Shown here: piece by piece, positions 1 to 9,493 of the stretch
Layout of the letters: each line of letters starts with the position of its first letter
Position numbering within the stretch: position 1 is the first letter of the stretch
NCBI GenBank assembly: GCA_030653545.1
Contig: JAURZE010000025.1
Span: forward strand, 1-64,000
Direction of reading: 5' to 3'
Length of the DNA stretch: 64,000 bases
From: Nitrospira sp.
GTDB lineage: Bacteria > Nitrospirota > Nitrospiria > Nitrospirales > Nitrospiraceae
Made by a program: the position numbers and the translations under genes
Notes under the pieces: generated by a model
The model's database searches: none
The model's input: the letters and a program-made list of their open reading frames with translations, nothing else
What the model was told of the DNA's origin: nothing

Positions 1-141
1 GTGCCGGAGTTGGTTGCGGCGATCGACGAGTTCATTCGGCTCAATAACAAGAACCCCAAGCCGTTCGTGTGGACCAAAACCGTCGACGACATTCTGAAGA
101 AGATCAAGCATTGTAAAGCCATGATTGAGACACCACACTAG
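1..141 (+). CDS. IS630-type transposase, C-terminal end (partial)
   Basis: The reading frame is open from the window edge to a TAG at 139-141 and gives 46 residues. It contains FIRLNNKNPKPFVWTKT followed by a DDILKKI-like helix. This matches the usual C-terminus of IS630-family DDE transposases, which typically end with an NPKPFVWTKTADEI-like motif. The DDE catalytic residues would lie upstream of the window, so it cannot be told whether the element is intact. The stop codon overlaps the stop of the convergent gene at 138 (shared CTAG). No terminal inverted repeat is recognisable just downstream because that DNA is coding. Confidence in the family is high; activity is unknown. Confidence 0.8.
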   Translation: MPELVAAIDEFIRLNNKNPKPFVWTKTVDDILKKIKHCKAMIETPH

Positions 142-872
142 AGAGAGTTGTCCTGTTGCAACTTGGCCAGCCTGGAGATGATCTGGGTGAGTCGCTCGGC
201 CACTTTCGGCGGAGGCGCCCCAAAGTCCACCCCAAATTCAGAGCCCTTCACCCATTGCACAGTGGCGCGATCAACGAGCAACGGCTCCGGATCTCCCGGC
301 ACAAACATGTGCAGGGTGAGGACCATCCCGACAGAGACCGGTGCATTCCCCGTCATGTGGCTCCCGCTCAGCGATAGGTCATTGATGATTCCTTCACCGG
401 CAATCCCGGTCCCCTGGTACCGGACCGGCACCGATCGCTCGAACCGTTGATGCTTTCGCGTGACCGGCTCGGCCATGCGATCTTTCTTCTCTTTCGCCCC
501 CGCGGGCTGACCGAGCACGCCTCGAATGGTCGCGATTAATGCATCTACCTTCACTGGCTTGTGGAGGAATGCCGCTGCGCCATACTCCCTTGCCTTCTGT
601 TCCGCCACCTCGGGGGCTCGCGCCGTCACTACAATAACCGGAATGGCCGACAGGAGCCGGTTATTCTTCAGACGCTCGAGGACGACAAACCCATCTCCCC
701 CCGGCAGTCCAAGATCCAATAGAATGACGTCAGGCTGGTGTTTTCGGGCCTCGCTCAGGGCCTGAATCCCGTCAGCCGCCCATATCGGTTGATAGCGATG
801 AGTGAGGAGCATCGAGCTGAGTAACGTCCAGCTCTCGAGCGCATCCTCGACGATAAGAATTTTTGCTTCCAC
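138..872 (-). CDS. Response regulator with C-terminal PilZ domain
   Basis: This is a 244-residue cytoplasmic signalling protein. The N-terminal receiver domain begins with AKILIVEDA, has the phosphoacceptor Asp in VILLDLGLPG (about residue 53), a Thr in VIVVTARA and the conserved Lys in LHKPV. A linker of about 20 residues leads to a PilZ domain with an RKHQRFER arginine cluster and DLSLSG, the c-di-GMP-binding signature. It probably couples a histidine-kinase signal to c-di-GMP. A longer frame reaches a GTG at 926. The GTG at 872 is preferred because AGGAGGA sits 7 nt upstream and the receiver starts right there. No kinase gene is adjacent in this window. Confidence 0.88.
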   Translation of the reverse strand: MEAKILIVEDALESWTLLSSMLLTHRYQPIWAADGIQALSEARKHQPDVILLDLGLPGGDGFVVLERLKNNRLLSAIPVIVVTARAPEVAEQKAREYGAAAFLHKPVKVDALIATIRGVLGQPAGAKEKKDRMAEPVTRKHQRFERSVPVRYQGTGIAGEGIINDLSLSGSHMTGNAPVSVGMVLTLHMFVPGDPEPLLVDRATVQWVKGSEFGVDFGAPPPKVAERLTQIISRLAKLQQDNSL

Positions 873-992
873 GCGAGCTTCCTCCTGTGAGTCGTCTACT
901 CCGTCATAACGGCGCGTGGAGACCACACCTCACGCATTCGTGGCAGTATGATCCGTCGCGGCCTGTTGACTGCTGGATTGAACCGAGACGGA

Positions 993-1328
993 CTAGGAAA
1001 AGGGAGGCGGTCGAGAAGTCAGCGATACGACGGCAAAGTTATTGGGCGGTGTGAGCGGAACTGAATCGACGGCAGGCCGCTGATGCTTTGCGTGGCCCGA
1101 AAGTAGAATGAGATTTGCGACTTGGCCATCATGCAAGAGGAGTGCGGAGGTATCTTCAGAGGAGTTGACCTCCTCCCCATCCAACAAGGTCGGTTGATGC
1201 AGCGGCGAGGCGGAGGATTCTTCGCAGATGGCGATATCGAGCAAGTAGGGCACGACACAGAGGACGAGCAGGCACAATCCGAAGGACGTCAGCCTACCGC
1301 CTCGAGAAAATGATCGCCATCGCAGCAT
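993..1328 (-). CDS. Small secreted protein of unknown function
   Basis: A 111-residue frame with an N-terminal basic stretch and a hydrophobic segment (about residues 15-32, FGLCLLVLCVVPYLL) that could be a signal peptide or membrane anchor. The rest is polar and has no recognised domain. The start is ATG at 1328, but no good ribosome-binding site precedes it. It lies head to tail behind the RR-PilZ gene on the same strand. The opposite strand carries shorter open frames, so coding potential is not certain. Confidence 0.45.
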   Translation of the reverse strand: MLRWRSFSRGGRLTSFGLCLLVLCVVPYLLDIAICEESSASPLHQPTLLDGEEVNSSEDTSALLLHDGQVANLILLSGHAKHQRPAVDSVPLTPPNNFAVVSLTSRPPPFS

Positions 1329-1377
1329 TGGGGCATTGTAGCAGGCAGTGCCGACATAAGATAAGGTTCATTGGGTC

Positions 1378-1560
1378 CTAGCCGTAATACTTACTCACGA
1401 CCGAGTAGGCCGGTCGAAGTTCGACCTTGAGGCGGAGCAGGTAGGGCCGGTCACTCGCCGCCCGCACGATCTGAGAAAATCGAAGAGGGTGTACTGTACA
1501 ATGATACCTTCTTCGATCAGACCTCGATCAATGACAGGAATCCAGACGAGCTATTACTCC
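1378..1560 (-). pseudogene. Frameshifted gene remnant
   Basis: Two consecutive minus-strand frames look protein-like but are out of register. The first reads LVWIPVIDRGLIEEGIIVQ and continues YTLFDFLR. The second, starting around 1470, reads IVRAASDRPYLLRLKVEL and ends PAYSVVSKYYG before a TAG at 1378-1380. Joining them needs one indel near 1470. No start codon or upstream portion is present, so this appears to be the 3' end of a decayed gene. The family is not recognised. The upstream boundary is approximate. Confidence 0.4.
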
Positions 1561-1614
1561 GTAGGGGGTGATAAGATATTTAGATGATTGAATGGTTTAA
1601 ACAAGGAGGTCGTG

Positions 1615-1968
1615 ATGCAAGTGTTTGAACGTATCGGATTCATGGGACTGAGTATTGCGTTGGTGGGTGCACTCACTGGAATGCCGGTCTTTGCGGCAGA
1701 TGCCCCAATCGAGGACGGGTCGAAGATCGTGATCTCGTCTCCGAAGGACGGGGACAAGGTCAGCGACAGCTTCGAGCTGAAGTATGAATTGACCAAGGGG
1801 TCCGAGGCCGCCCATGCCCACGTGTATTTGGACAATCAATATCAGAAGGGTTTCCCCGGATCGTTCAAGGGGTTGACCAAAGGCAAGCACCAGATCACCG
1901 TAACCGGCGCGAACAAGGATCACAAACTTGTCTCGGCTACCCAGACCATCACCGTCGAAGTGCAGTAA
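1615..1968 (+). CDS. Periplasmic Ig-like small protein
   Basis: A 117-residue protein with a clear Sec signal peptide (hydrophobic core IGFMGLSIALVGALTG, cleavage after VFAA near residue 28). The mature part resembles small beta-sandwich proteins: ISSPKDGDKVSDSFELKYEL, a central HAHVYLD segment and a final strand TQTITVEVQ. This pattern is shared with DUF4399/DUF6130-type secreted proteins in which His residues sit in one strand; the assignment is by pattern only. The start at 1615 is chosen because AAGGAGG lies 5 nt upstream. A longer frame from 1588 has no ribosome site. A strong hairpin follows, so it is probably monocistronic. Confidence 0.82.
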   Translation: MQVFERIGFMGLSIALVGALTGMPVFAADAPIEDGSKIVISSPKDGDKVSDSFELKYELTKGSEAAHAHVYLDNQYQKGFPGSFKGLTKGKHQITVTGANKDHKLVSATQTITVEVQ

Positions 1969-1995
1969 CACTACAGTCAGCCAACATCACTGCCG

Positions 1996-2023
1996 CCAGG
2001 GCCTCTTTTATAAAAGGCCCTGG
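1996..2023 (+). terminator. Hairpin terminator after the Ig-like protein gene
   Basis: A perfect inverted repeat CCAGGGCC/GGCCCTGG flanks an A/T-rich loop about 30 nt after the stop codon. No long T-run follows on the + strand, but the inner TTTTATAAAA makes it usable in either direction. Confidence 0.6.
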
Positions 2024-2138
2024 TGCGCGCCCATTCCTGATAGCCCTGTTCCTTCTCCCAGTTGACTCTTCTCTCGCCAGAACGTAGCTTTTCCCCGATT
2101 CAGCCGCATATAGCTTGTTCATGGGACAGAGAGTGGAT

Positions 2139-2684
2139 ATGGATTGGCTTTGGTTGATCGGGTTTCTCGTGCTGTTCGCGGCTTGTGGGGCTGCGTACTA
2201 TGTGTGGCAGGTGGTCGCGGCGCACACTCGGGACGACTTCCGCGCGCAGCAGCCCATGCTCCGGGTCACCAATATGTCTGCGATGACCGCGGGGAGTATA
2301 CTCACCCTCATTCCGCAGCTCGAAAATGTCGGGCGCGGGGTCGCGTACGATTGCGTCTTGCATCTCGGCGGGTGGGAGGGCAGCTTTTCGGTGAAGAAAG
2401 TCTATCCCCAGGGTCCGCGCTACCAGAAGCACGCGGCTTCGCTCGTGTTGGGGCCGGATACTCCGCTACGGGTGAAACCGCAGAGCCATGGCTATCTTCG
2501 ATTGAGTTATCGGGATCGGTGGGGACTCAAGTATGATTGTTGGTACCCGGTCACTCAATCTCCCAACACGACACCGCCGCTCTACAATGTGCAGATCGAT
2601 TTGGAGCATCCGGACGTCAACGAGCCGACTCCCTCGTTCTGGGAGATGCGGACACTCCTGCGAAATAGTACGCCTCCGGAGTGA
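2139..2684 (+). CDS. Membrane-anchored protein of unknown function
   Basis: One N-terminal transmembrane segment (WLWLIGFLVLFAACGAAYYVW, residues 3-23) is followed by about 160 soluble residues with a beta-rich composition. The text LIPQLENVGRGVAYDC and YLRLSYRDRWG suggests a beta-sandwich domain like those in proteins described only as having an N-terminal helix and an exposed C-terminal domain. ATG at 2139 places the TM helix at the N-terminus; ATG at 2121 and TTG at 2115 are alternatives. None has a strong ribosome site. No enzymatic motif was seen. It precedes the lipocalin gene by 68 nt. Confidence 0.7.
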   Translation: MDWLWLIGFLVLFAACGAAYYVWQVVAAHTRDDFRAQQPMLRVTNMSAMTAGSILTLIPQLENVGRGVAYDCVLHLGGWEGSFSVKKVYPQGPRYQKHAASLVLGPDTPLRVKPQSHGYLRLSYRDRWGLKYDCWYPVTQSPNTTPPLYNVQIDLEHPDVNEPTPSFWEMRTLLRNSTPPE

Positions 2685-2752
2685 GACTGTTCTCGGCGAT
2701 GGTCCAGGAGTTGTGGGGGGCTCTCACTGAGAAGTTTAAACAGGAGCCAGCT

Positions 2753-3304
2753 GTGAAATCTTTCGCACTCGCGGGCATGACTGCCATCTACATGGTGTTG
2801 TCGGCCTGCGCCGGCATGCAGTCTATAGCGCCGCTTCCGACGGCGTCGTCCGTGGATCTCGCCCGCTATGCAGGAACATGGTACGAGATTGCGCGGCTGC
2901 CGATGTGGTTTCAACGGCATTGCGTCGATTCCAAAGCGATCTACACGAGTCGCTCTGACGGCGCGGTCGGGGTTCATAACGAATGTGTGACTGAGAGCGG
3001 CGGGCTCGACCAGATCGACGGTGTGGCGACGGTGGTCGATCCGAAGACCAACGCGCGGTTGACGGTGGTCTTTGACAACTTCTTTGCGCGATTGTTCGGC
3101 TCATCCCGCGAAGGAAACTATTGGATTATCGATCTCGATCCCGACTATCGCACCTCCGTGGTGGGCACGCCGGATCGGCGTTTTCTCTGGATTCTCTCGC
3201 GTACGCCTCACATAGATGATGCGACGTACCAACGGTTGGTCGAACGGGCCAGGCAGCTTGGCTTTCCCGTATCGGACCTGATTCTCGCCAAGCGCCCATT
3301 GTGA
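2753..3304 (+). CDS. blc: Bacterial lipocalin (outer-membrane lipoprotein)
   Basis: A 183-residue Blc-type lipocalin. The signal peptide ends in a lipobox (VLSAC, Cys near residue 19), so it should be lipidated. The lipocalin signature GTWYEIARLP follows at about residues 42-51. Further family blocks are GVHNECVTESG, the central NYWIIDLDPDYRTSVVGTP and LWILSRTP. Blc proteins bind fatty acids or lysophospholipids at the outer membrane, often under envelope stress. The GTG at 2753 is chosen because CAGGAG precedes it by 6 nt and the signal peptide begins there; the longer frame to 2681 has no ribosome site. Length is normal for the family. Confidence 0.9.
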   Translation: MKSFALAGMTAIYMVLSACAGMQSIAPLPTASSVDLARYAGTWYEIARLPMWFQRHCVDSKAIYTSRSDGAVGVHNECVTESGGLDQIDGVATVVDPKTNARLTVVFDNFFARLFGSSREGNYWIIDLDPDYRTSVVGTPDRRFLWILSRTPHIDDATYQRLVERARQLGFPVSDLILAKRPL

Positions 3305-3500
3305 GCCGGTTTGTGCCTGCTTGACTCCGTCTTTTCGGGGAGCGATGCTGAAAGTGTCCCGGAGGTGTCGTATGAGACCGGGGTAGCCTTCTCACCGCTG
3401 TTCACGTATCCCTTCTTCTTGTCCGCTTCCATGCGCCCTGCTGGTTCCATACCCGCGAGGGCGTTTTTGTATCTCCCACCACTATCAAGGAGGTTGCACC

Positions 3501-3866
3501 ATGAAGACCTCACGAATTGTTGTGGCCGCATCCGCGGTCCTGCTGTTGGCCATCTCGCCGGCTTTCGCCAATCCCGATATGCTGCCGAAGCATCCCGGCT
3601 ATCCGATGGGTAACGCGATGGATCCAGTCAAAGGACAGTCTCTCGCGAACGACCCCGGTCAGACCAATGCGACGGGGGCAGCGTCGCTGGCGAACGCTGC
3701 GGTGTTCGATGACAGCCACTCCAAGCAGAGCTTATCGATCAATCACGATAATCAGCGGATTTTGGAGAAGCCCGGCGCCGGGGTGCTGCCCAGAGTACAG
3801 GGGCCCAACATCACGATTGAACCGCCGGTGAAAGAGGCGACGAAAGTGACCGCCACGCCGCAATAG
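3501..3866 (+). CDS. Small secreted protein of unknown function
   Basis: A 121-residue protein with a classic signal peptide (ASAVLLLAISPAFA, cleavage near residue 23). The mature part is hydrophilic, rich in Asn, Pro and Gly, and lacks a recognised domain. It reads as largely unstructured (MLPKHPGYPMGNAMDPVKG, IEPPVKEATKVTATPQ). AAGGAGG lies 7 nt upstream of ATG 3501, so the start is secure. It stands alone between the lipocalin and a small lipoprotein gene and has a hairpin just downstream. Confidence 0.72.
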   Translation: MKTSRIVVAASAVLLLAISPAFANPDMLPKHPGYPMGNAMDPVKGQSLANDPGQTNATGAASLANAAVFDDSHSKQSLSINHDNQRILEKPGAGVLPRVQGPNITIEPPVKEATKVTATPQ

Positions 3867-3880
3867 GTGCGTGACGTCGC

Positions 3881-3921
3881 GTGGCCGGACTGTGGATGGC
3901 GCGCTATCTCGGTCCGGCCAC
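3881..3921 (+). terminator. Hairpin after the 3501 gene
   Basis: GTGGCCGGAC and GTCCGGCCAC form a perfect 10-bp stem with a 21-nt loop, starting 14 nt after the stop codon. No T-run follows, so it may be an attenuating or transcript-stabilising hairpin and not a classical intrinsic terminator. Confidence 0.5.
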
Positions 3922-3980
3922 GGCTATGCGGACTCCGTTGATCGAACGGGCCCCGGTGGCGTTCTTCTGAAAAAACCGGC

Positions 3981-4009
3981 TTGTTCTTCCCTCGTCGTCG
4001 CAGTAGGAT
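3981..4009 (+). promoter_or_regulatory. Candidate sigma-70 promoter for the 4057 lipoprotein
   Basis: TTGTTC (3981-3986), a 17-nt spacer and TAGGAT (4004-4009) lie 47 nt before the ATG at 4057. Each box matches consensus at four of six positions. Confidence 0.35.
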
Positions 4010-4056
4010 GGCGCGGCTATTTCGTCGTGTTCTATTTATGTTGAGGAGGTATTGTT

Positions 4057-4344
4057 ATGTCAGATCGTTCACTGGGCCTGCGCGGCGTGATCACATTGGT
4101 TGGACTGCTCCTTGGCGGCTGTGCGAGCGACGGCGCAATGGGAACATCGGGAACATCCGGGAGCGGGTCGTCTTCCGGTAGCGGTGCGACGTTCGGCACA
4201 ACGAAGAACATCGACCGTATCGCCACCGGTTCGGTGGAAGACAACTTGGATGCCTGTATGGCACGCATTCCCAAAGATGCATCCGCCGGTCAGCGGATGT
4301 TGGCGGAGGAAAGCTGCCGCCGCGATCAAGCCAATCGCCGCTAG
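4057..4344 (+). CDS. Small lipoprotein
   Basis: A 95-residue protein with a signal peptide and lipobox LLGGC (Cys at about residue 22). A Gly/Ser/Thr-rich linker follows, then a short C-terminal part with two cysteines (LDACMARIP and AEESCRRD) that could form a disulfide. GAGGAGG lies 8 nt upstream of the ATG. No known domain was recognised. It is probably an envelope lipoprotein specific to the lineage. Confidence 0.72.
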   Translation: MSDRSLGLRGVITLVGLLLGGCASDGAMGTSGTSGSGSSSGSGATFGTTKNIDRIATGSVEDNLDACMARIPKDASAGQRMLAEESCRRDQANRR

Positions 4345-4357
4345 AACTTTGTGTTGT

Positions 4358-4391
4358 CGTAAGGCGGCGCGGGCAGGCGCGTCGCCTTACG
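4358..4391 (+). terminator. Hairpin after the 4057 lipoprotein
   Basis: CGTAAGGCG and CGCCTTACG form a perfect 9-bp stem with a 16-nt G/C-rich loop, 13 nt after the stop. There is no T-run. The rest of 4392-4554 holds nothing else recognisable. Confidence 0.5.
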
Positions 4392-4554
4392 GCAGGTCCC
4401 CGCCAGTCGTTCACCCTTCTCTCGCATTCTGAGTATGACCGTAGGGTCGGAAAGCTGCCGCTGTAGGCAGCCGCCCAAAGACGGGCTGTCGCACGTGCCT
4501 ACACGAAACTGTGGATTCGATGAAAGATACGCACAGCAATAGTTGGCATTGAGC

Positions 4555-6696
4555 TTATGTAGCCTGACGGGTTGATCGGGCTTTCGTGCGCGGTTTCTTC
4601 GGCGCCTTGGTCGAACGGTTTGTCTTCGGGGCGACGGGTGGGGGCGAAACGTGTCGTTGCCGGATGGTGTTCGGTTTCATTGGGGTTTGAAGAATTCTCA
4701 CAGAGGTTCCAAGATCTTCGATCAGCGCGCGCAAAGGCTCCGCAACCGACCAGGCCTGGGCAAAACATCCGCGTGGCTGATGCGGAGTCTCGGCATCAAA
4801 AATCTCGGAGACTTGTCCGAGACAGCCCTCGCCGAGATGAGCTTCGAGGCCATTCAAAAATCCTCTCGCTGCTGATCGTGATTTAGCATTCCGCCCGAAA
4901 CTCTTGATCCAGGCCGTCACCAGCGGCCCGAGGAGAAACGGCCAGACCGTGCCTTGATGATAGGCGCTGTCTCGTTCCAGCACGCCTCCTTCATAACGGG
5001 GACGATAGCGCGGATCGTCCGGTGACAAGGTGCGAAGTCCGACCGGAGTGAGGAGTTGTTTCTTCACGAGCCGGAGAACGTGTTGCGCACGATCGCGCGG
5101 GACCAGGTCCTTGCCCAGGGAGATGGCGTAGAGTTGATTGGGCCTGAGGGAGGTGTCGTTGCCTTCCGGTCCGTCGATGACGTCATACAGGTAGCCGCCT
5201 TGTTCGTACCAGAAGCGCTGCTGAAATGTGGCTATGGCTCGTTGCCGGTCAGCCCGGCATTGATCGGCGTACGATGCCTCGCCGAACAGGCGGGCGAGGG
5301 TTTCTCCGACACGCAAGGCATGCACCCACAAGGCTTGAATCTCTACCGGTTTGCCATGCCGCGGCGTGACGACCCAGTCACCGATCTTGGCATCCATCCA
5401 GGTCAACTGGGTACCGGGAGCTCCCCCGGTGATCAAGCCGTCTTCGTCCATTCGAATCCCGTAACGTGTGCCGCGCCGATAGCCATCGAGAATCTGTTTA
5501 ATGGCAGGCCAGGCCGTGTCGCGAACACGGGCGTCGTCCCGGGACGTAGCGAAGTAGCGATCAATGGCATGGATGAACCACAGTGAGGCGTCGATCGTAT
5601 TGTACTCCGGCTGTTCGCCGGCGTCGGGAAAGCGATTCGGGATCATGCCTTCTGAGATATGGGCGGCGAACGCGGCGATGATCTGCCAGGCGACCTCCAA
5701 TCGACCGGTCGCGAGGCAGAGTCCCGGCAACGAGATAAAGGTATCCCGCCCCCAGTCGGTGAACCAGGGATAGCCGGCGATCACCGTCTGCCGATCGCCT
5801 CGTTCGGACAGATAGGCGTCCGTGGCACGCCAGAGTGTGCCAGCCAGAAGATCGGCGGTCGGGGCAGCTTGCGTGAGCCGGGTCCGACGCGCCCGCTCAC
5901 GCTTGGTGAGGGCAGGGACATCGAGCCCGTCGAAGGCTTCGCTGGTGAAGGTCAAGGTCTCGGTAGATCCCGGTGTGAGGTTGAACGTGAACTCTCCCGG
6001 CGACCACCAATCTTCTGCATGGTCGAGTCCGCGTTGTTGCTCGACGGAGAACTCAACCTGGCGATACCATTCTGGGGCATGGCGATACTCGCCGGAATGA
6101 AGCGCTCGTATAGGAGGGAGATCGGTATAGGGCTGCCAGGTGACGATCCCTGCTTCGAGCGAAGATTCCGTCAAAAGCCTTCCATTCTCGTGATGCGTCG
6201 CGTGGTAGTCGCGCCCGCTGAGCTTCGGCCTTACGCGGAGAATCGCTCGCTGCTTTTTCTTGCCAAGCAATCTCCAGCGAACGATGACGAGATCACGTCC
6301 ATGGACCGTGAAGATCTCACGTTGGACTGTTGTGCTGCGGCACTCGAATGTCCAGGTTGGCCAGGGATCGGCAGTAAACCCTGTACAGAACTGATAGCCG
6401 GACGGATGGACAGCATCAGGATAGCAATTGGTGGAGAGCGGGAAGGATTGTCCGTCGAGATCGAGCCATTCTTCTATCTGATTCACCAGCACGAACCGTT
6501 CGCTCGGCGGCTTGCGCGCAGTCAATAAGAGCGCATGATATCGGCGAGTGTTGGCTCCCGCGACGGTGCCGGAGGAGAATCCTCCACGCCCATTCGTTTC
6601 GAGCCATTCGAGGCTGAGTGCGCGGTCCAGGTTCTGGCAATCTTGGGCGTTGATGTTCACAGCTGGCTCCTTGTTGTCAGCGCTCAGCTTCTTCAT
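4555..6696 (-). CDS. Glycogen debranching enzyme (amylo-alpha-1,6-glucosidase type)
   Basis: A 713-residue cytoplasmic enzyme of the bacterial/archaeal GDE family. The N-terminal domain begins with [20 protein letters not shown] and includes RRYHALLL. The C-terminal (alpha/alpha)6-barrel contains the family block [15 protein letters not shown] (about residue 312) and, later, the acidic [11 protein letters not shown] (about residue 625), where the second carboxylate is expected. It should hydrolyse alpha-1,6 linkages in glycogen-like polymers. The C-terminal 40 residues are Lys/Arg/Pro-rich, an unusual basic tail. ATG 6696 overlaps the upstream stop as ATGA, showing coupling to the GH63 gene; the longer frame to 6738 would overlap by 46 nt. 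Family confidence is high, exact substrate less so. Confidence 0.88.
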   Translation of the reverse strand: MKKLSADNKEPAVNINAQDCQNLDRALSLEWLETNGRGGFSSGTVAGANTRRYHALLLTARKPPSERFVLVNQIEEWLDLDGQSFPLSTNCYPDAVHPSGYQFCTGFTADPWPTWTFECRSTTVQREIFTVHGRDLVIVRWRLLGKKKQRAILRVRPKLSGRDYHATHHENGRLLTESSLEAGIVTWQPYTDLPPIRALHSGEYRHAPEWYRQVEFSVEQQRGLDHAEDWWSPGEFTFNLTPGSTETLTFTSEAFDGLDVPALTKRERARRTRLTQAAPTADLLAGTLWRATDAYLSERGDRQTVIAGYPWFTDWGRDTFISLPGLCLATGRLEVAWQIIAAFAAHISEGMIPNRFPDAGEQPEYNTIDASLWFIHAIDRYFATSRDDARVRDTAWPAIKQILDGYRRGTRYGIRMDEDGLITGGAPGTQLTWMDAKIGDWVVTPRHGKPVEIQALWVHALRVGETLARLFGEASYADQCRADRQRAIATFQQRFWYEQGGYLYDVIDGPEGNDTSLRPNQLYAISLGKDLVPRDRAQHVLRLVKKQLLTPVGLRTLSPDDPRYRPRYEGGVLERDSAYHQGTVWPFLLGPLVTAWIKSFGRNAKSRSAARGFLNGLEAHLGEGCLGQVSEIFDAETPHQPRGCFAQAWSVAEPLRALIEDLGTSVRILQTPMKPNTIRQRHVSPPPVAPKTNRSTKAPKKPRTKARSTRQAT

Positions 6697-9371
6697 TCTC
6701 CCGACTGCTGGATCAATTTCGCGACCAATCCCGTCCATCCCGTCTGGTGGCTTGCGCCGATGCCGGCGCCGTTGTCGCCATGAAAATATTCATAGAAGGG
6801 CACGTGATTCTTCCAGTGCGGGTCGTCGTTGAATCGCGATGTTCCGCCGAACACCGGCCTTTTCCCGGAGGCATCTTCCAAGAAAATGTGGGTGAGCCGT
6901 CGGGACACTTCTGCCGCCACTTGCCAGAGTGTGGCCTGATGGCCGGAACCGGTCGGGTACTCCACCTTGTACTGATCGCCGAGGAAATAATGAAACTTCT
7001 GCAGCGATTCAATCAGGAGATAATTGACCGGGAACCAGATCGGTCCGCGCCAGTTGGAGTTACCGCCGAACAGTCCGGTGCTTGACTCAGCCGGCTCGTA
7101 GTCCACTCGGTGCTCATGACCCATCACGTGAAGAATATAGGGGTGGGCCTTGTGATAGCGCGAGAGCGCACGGATACCGTAGGGCGAGAGAAACTCCTCT
7201 TCGTTGAGCATGTAGCCGAGCACGGAACGTAATCGATCGCGGTTGACGAGCGAGAGAAAACGCCGGACGCCACCGTCATATGATTGAGTTTCGAGATGCT
7301 GCGCAAAGTCCGGCCGGTTTTCGATAAACCACTGCATGCGATGCTTGAAGCGCGGGAGGCTGTCGATCAATTCCGAGTCGAGCGTCTCGACTGCGAAGAG
7401 CGGAATCAGCCCGACCATGGAACGGACCTTCATGTGTCTCGTCTCACCGTTCGGCAGATGCAGCACGTCGTAAAAGAATCCGTCTTCACGATCCCAGAGT
7501 TCGATCTTTTCCCCGCCGATGTTGTTCATGGCCCGGCAGATATAGACAAAGTGTTCGAAGAATTTGCTGGCCACGTCTTCGTAGGCGCGGTTGTCCCGGG
7601 CGAGCTCCAAGGCCATGGTCAGCATGTTTAAGCAATACATGCCCATCCAGCTGGTGGCATCCGATTGCTCGATATGGCCGCCGGTCGGCAGCGGGGCGCT
7701 GCGATCGAATACGCCGATATTGTCGAGCCCCAGGAACCCGCCTTGGAAGATGTTCTTCCCGTCGGCATCTTTGCGATTGACCCACCAGGTGAAGTTCAGC
7801 AGCAGCTTGTGAAAGCAGCGCTCCAAGAAACGCCGGTCGCCGGCGCCGTGGCGTTTCTTGTCGATCTTGTAGACCCGCCAGGCAGCCCAGGCATGAACGG
7901 GTGGATTCACGTCGCCCAGGGCCCACTCGTAGGCCGGAATCTGTCCGTTGGGATGCATGTACCATTCACGCAACATCAGCACGAGTTGTTCTTTGGCAAA
8001 GGTCGGGTCGACGAGCGCGAGCGGGATGCAATGGAAGGCCAGATCCCACGCGGCATACCAGGGATACTCCCACTTGTCCGGCATCGAGATCACGTCGGCG
8101 TTGTAGAGATGTGTCCAGTCGGCGTTGCGGCCCCCGAGACGCGCGCGGGGAGGTTCTGGCATACCGGGGTCGCCTTTGAGCCAGCGATTGACCTCATAAT
8201 GATAGAACTGTTTACTCCAGAGCAGACCGGCGAACGCCTGGCGCTGCACCTGGCGAGCATCCTCTGAGAGCGTGGCCGGCGCGAGGCTGTCGTAGAACTC
8301 ATTGGCTTCTCGAAGGCGTGCGGTAAACACCGCATCGAATTCTTGCGCGGAGAATTCCGGAATCCGTTCTTCATTCGTGAATCGCAAGCGGATCGTTTTG
8401 GTCGTGCCGGGTTCCAGCCTACACGCATAGCGGGCGGCGGCCTTCGTGCCGACCTGATCCGGATTGACGGCATCTTTCTCTCCCGCCACCACATAGTCAT
8501 GGAAGCCGTCTTTCACGTACTTGGCGCCATCTTGGTCGCCATAGAGACGCCGGGTATTCGTTTCGTTCTCCGTGAAAAGTAGCGTCGGCTGCCCCTCGCA
8601 GAGCAATCGTCGTTGGCCGTAGTGGTCGTGATTCGTCTCGATCACGCTCATGCGGTTGGCTGGCTCCCCCTGTCTCAGTCTCGGGCGCCGGATGTCCGAT
8701 CCCCAAGACCAGGTGTTGCGAAACCATATTGTCGGCAGCACGGTGAGCTCTGCCGCTTCAGGGCCTCGATTGACGATCTGGATCCTGATGCAGAGATCTT
8801 CCGAGGTCGCCTTGGCATATTCCACGAATACGTCGAAGTAGCGATTGTCGTCAAAGACCCCGCTGTCGACCAGCTCAAATTCGGGGTCCTGGCGTTTTCT
8901 CAGGCGATTCTCTTCCACGAGCCGGGCATAGGGAAAAGCTGCCTGCGGATACTTGTAGAGGTATTTCATGTAGGAATGCGTCGGCGTGGAATCGAGATAG
9001 AAGTAGTACTCTTTGACGTCTTCACCGTGGTTGCCTTCATTGCCGGTGAGGCCGAAGAGGCGCTCCTTCAAAATGGGATCGTGTCCGTTCCAGAGGGCGA
9101 CGGCGAAACAGATCATCTGGTGGCGATCGCAGATGCCGGCGAGCCCGTCCTCATTCCAGCGGTAGGCCCGTGATCTGGCCTGATCGTGCGGGAAGGCTTC
9201 CCACGCAGTGCCGTGCGGACTGTAGTCTTCGCGTACGGTGCCCCAGGCTCGTTCACTCAAATACGGGCCCCAGCGTTTCCAATGGCGTTGACGCTGGGCG
9301 TCTTCATCAAGGCGTTGCTGCTCAGCGAGGAGCGGGGGGGGGACGGGAGGAGGCTGACGAGGAGAGGCCAT
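6693..9371 (-). CDS. GH63-family glucosidase (MGH1-type)
   Basis: An 892-residue cytoplasmic glycoside hydrolase. No signal peptide is present. The N-terminal half is a beta-sandwich-like region with [20 protein letters not shown]. The catalytic (alpha/alpha)6 barrel contains [19 protein letters not shown] around residues 433-451, where the general-acid Asp of GH63 is expected, and [15 protein letters not shown] near residue 777. Bacterial relatives act on alpha-glucosides or mannosylglycerate/glucosylglycerate-type solutes; the substrate here is unknown. AAGGAG lies 5 nt before ATG 9371. The gene ends in an ATGA overlap with the debranching enzyme gene, so the two products are probably made together for storage-glycan or compatible-solute turnover. 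Confidence 0.87.
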   Translation of the reverse strand: MASPRQPPPVPPPLLAEQQRLDEDAQRQRHWKRWGPYLSERAWGTVREDYSPHGTAWEAFPHDQARSRAYRWNEDGLAGICDRHQMICFAVALWNGHDPILKERLFGLTGNEGNHGEDVKEYYFYLDSTPTHSYMKYLYKYPQAAFPYARLVEENRLRKRQDPEFELVDSGVFDDNRYFDVFVEYAKATSEDLCIRIQIVNRGPEAAELTVLPTIWFRNTWSWGSDIRRPRLRQGEPANRMSVIETNHDHYGQRRLLCEGQPTLLFTENETNTRRLYGDQDGAKYVKDGFHDYVVAGEKDAVNPDQVGTKAAARYACRLEPGTTKTIRLRFTNEERIPEFSAQEFDAVFTARLREANEFYDSLAPATLSEDARQVQRQAFAGLLWSKQFYHYEVNRWLKGDPGMPEPPRARLGGRNADWTHLYNADVISMPDKWEYPWYAAWDLAFHCIPLALVDPTFAKEQLVLMLREWYMHPNGQIPAYEWALGDVNPPVHAWAAWRVYKIDKKRHGAGDRRFLERCFHKLLLNFTWWVNRKDADGKNIFQGGFLGLDNIGVFDRSAPLPTGGHIEQSDATSWMGMYCLNMLTMALELARDNRAYEDVASKFFEHFVYICRAMNNIGGEKIELWDREDGFFYDVLHLPNGETRHMKVRSMVGLIPLFAVETLDSELIDSLPRFKHRMQWFIENRPDFAQHLETQSYDGGVRRFLSLVNRDRLRSVLGYMLNEEEFLSPYGIRALSRYHKAHPYILHVMGHEHRVDYEPAESSTGLFGGNSNWRGPIWFPVNYLLIESLQKFHYFLGDQYKVEYPTGSGHQATLWQVAAEVSRRLTHIFLEDASGKRPVFGGTSRFNDDPHWKNHVPFYEYFHGDNGAGIGASHQTGWTGLVAKLIQQSGE

Positions 9372-9493
9372 ACGACTCCTTCGGTAGAAACGGTATGGAA
9401 CTAGAGTCAGCCGGATCGGAAAAGTCTTACAGCAGCCTAGTCCTGGATGCCACTGGCCGTCAATCGAAGCCGGTACATGAATGCGATGATGGC

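Noticed and set aside
5659-6528. Long + strand open frame (289 codons) opposite the debranching enzyme
   Set aside because: It is antisense to a gene with clear family motifs, has no ribosome site and its translation shows no domain.
8613-9173. Open frame of 186 codons on the + strand
   Set aside because: Antisense shadow of the GH63 gene in high-GC DNA.
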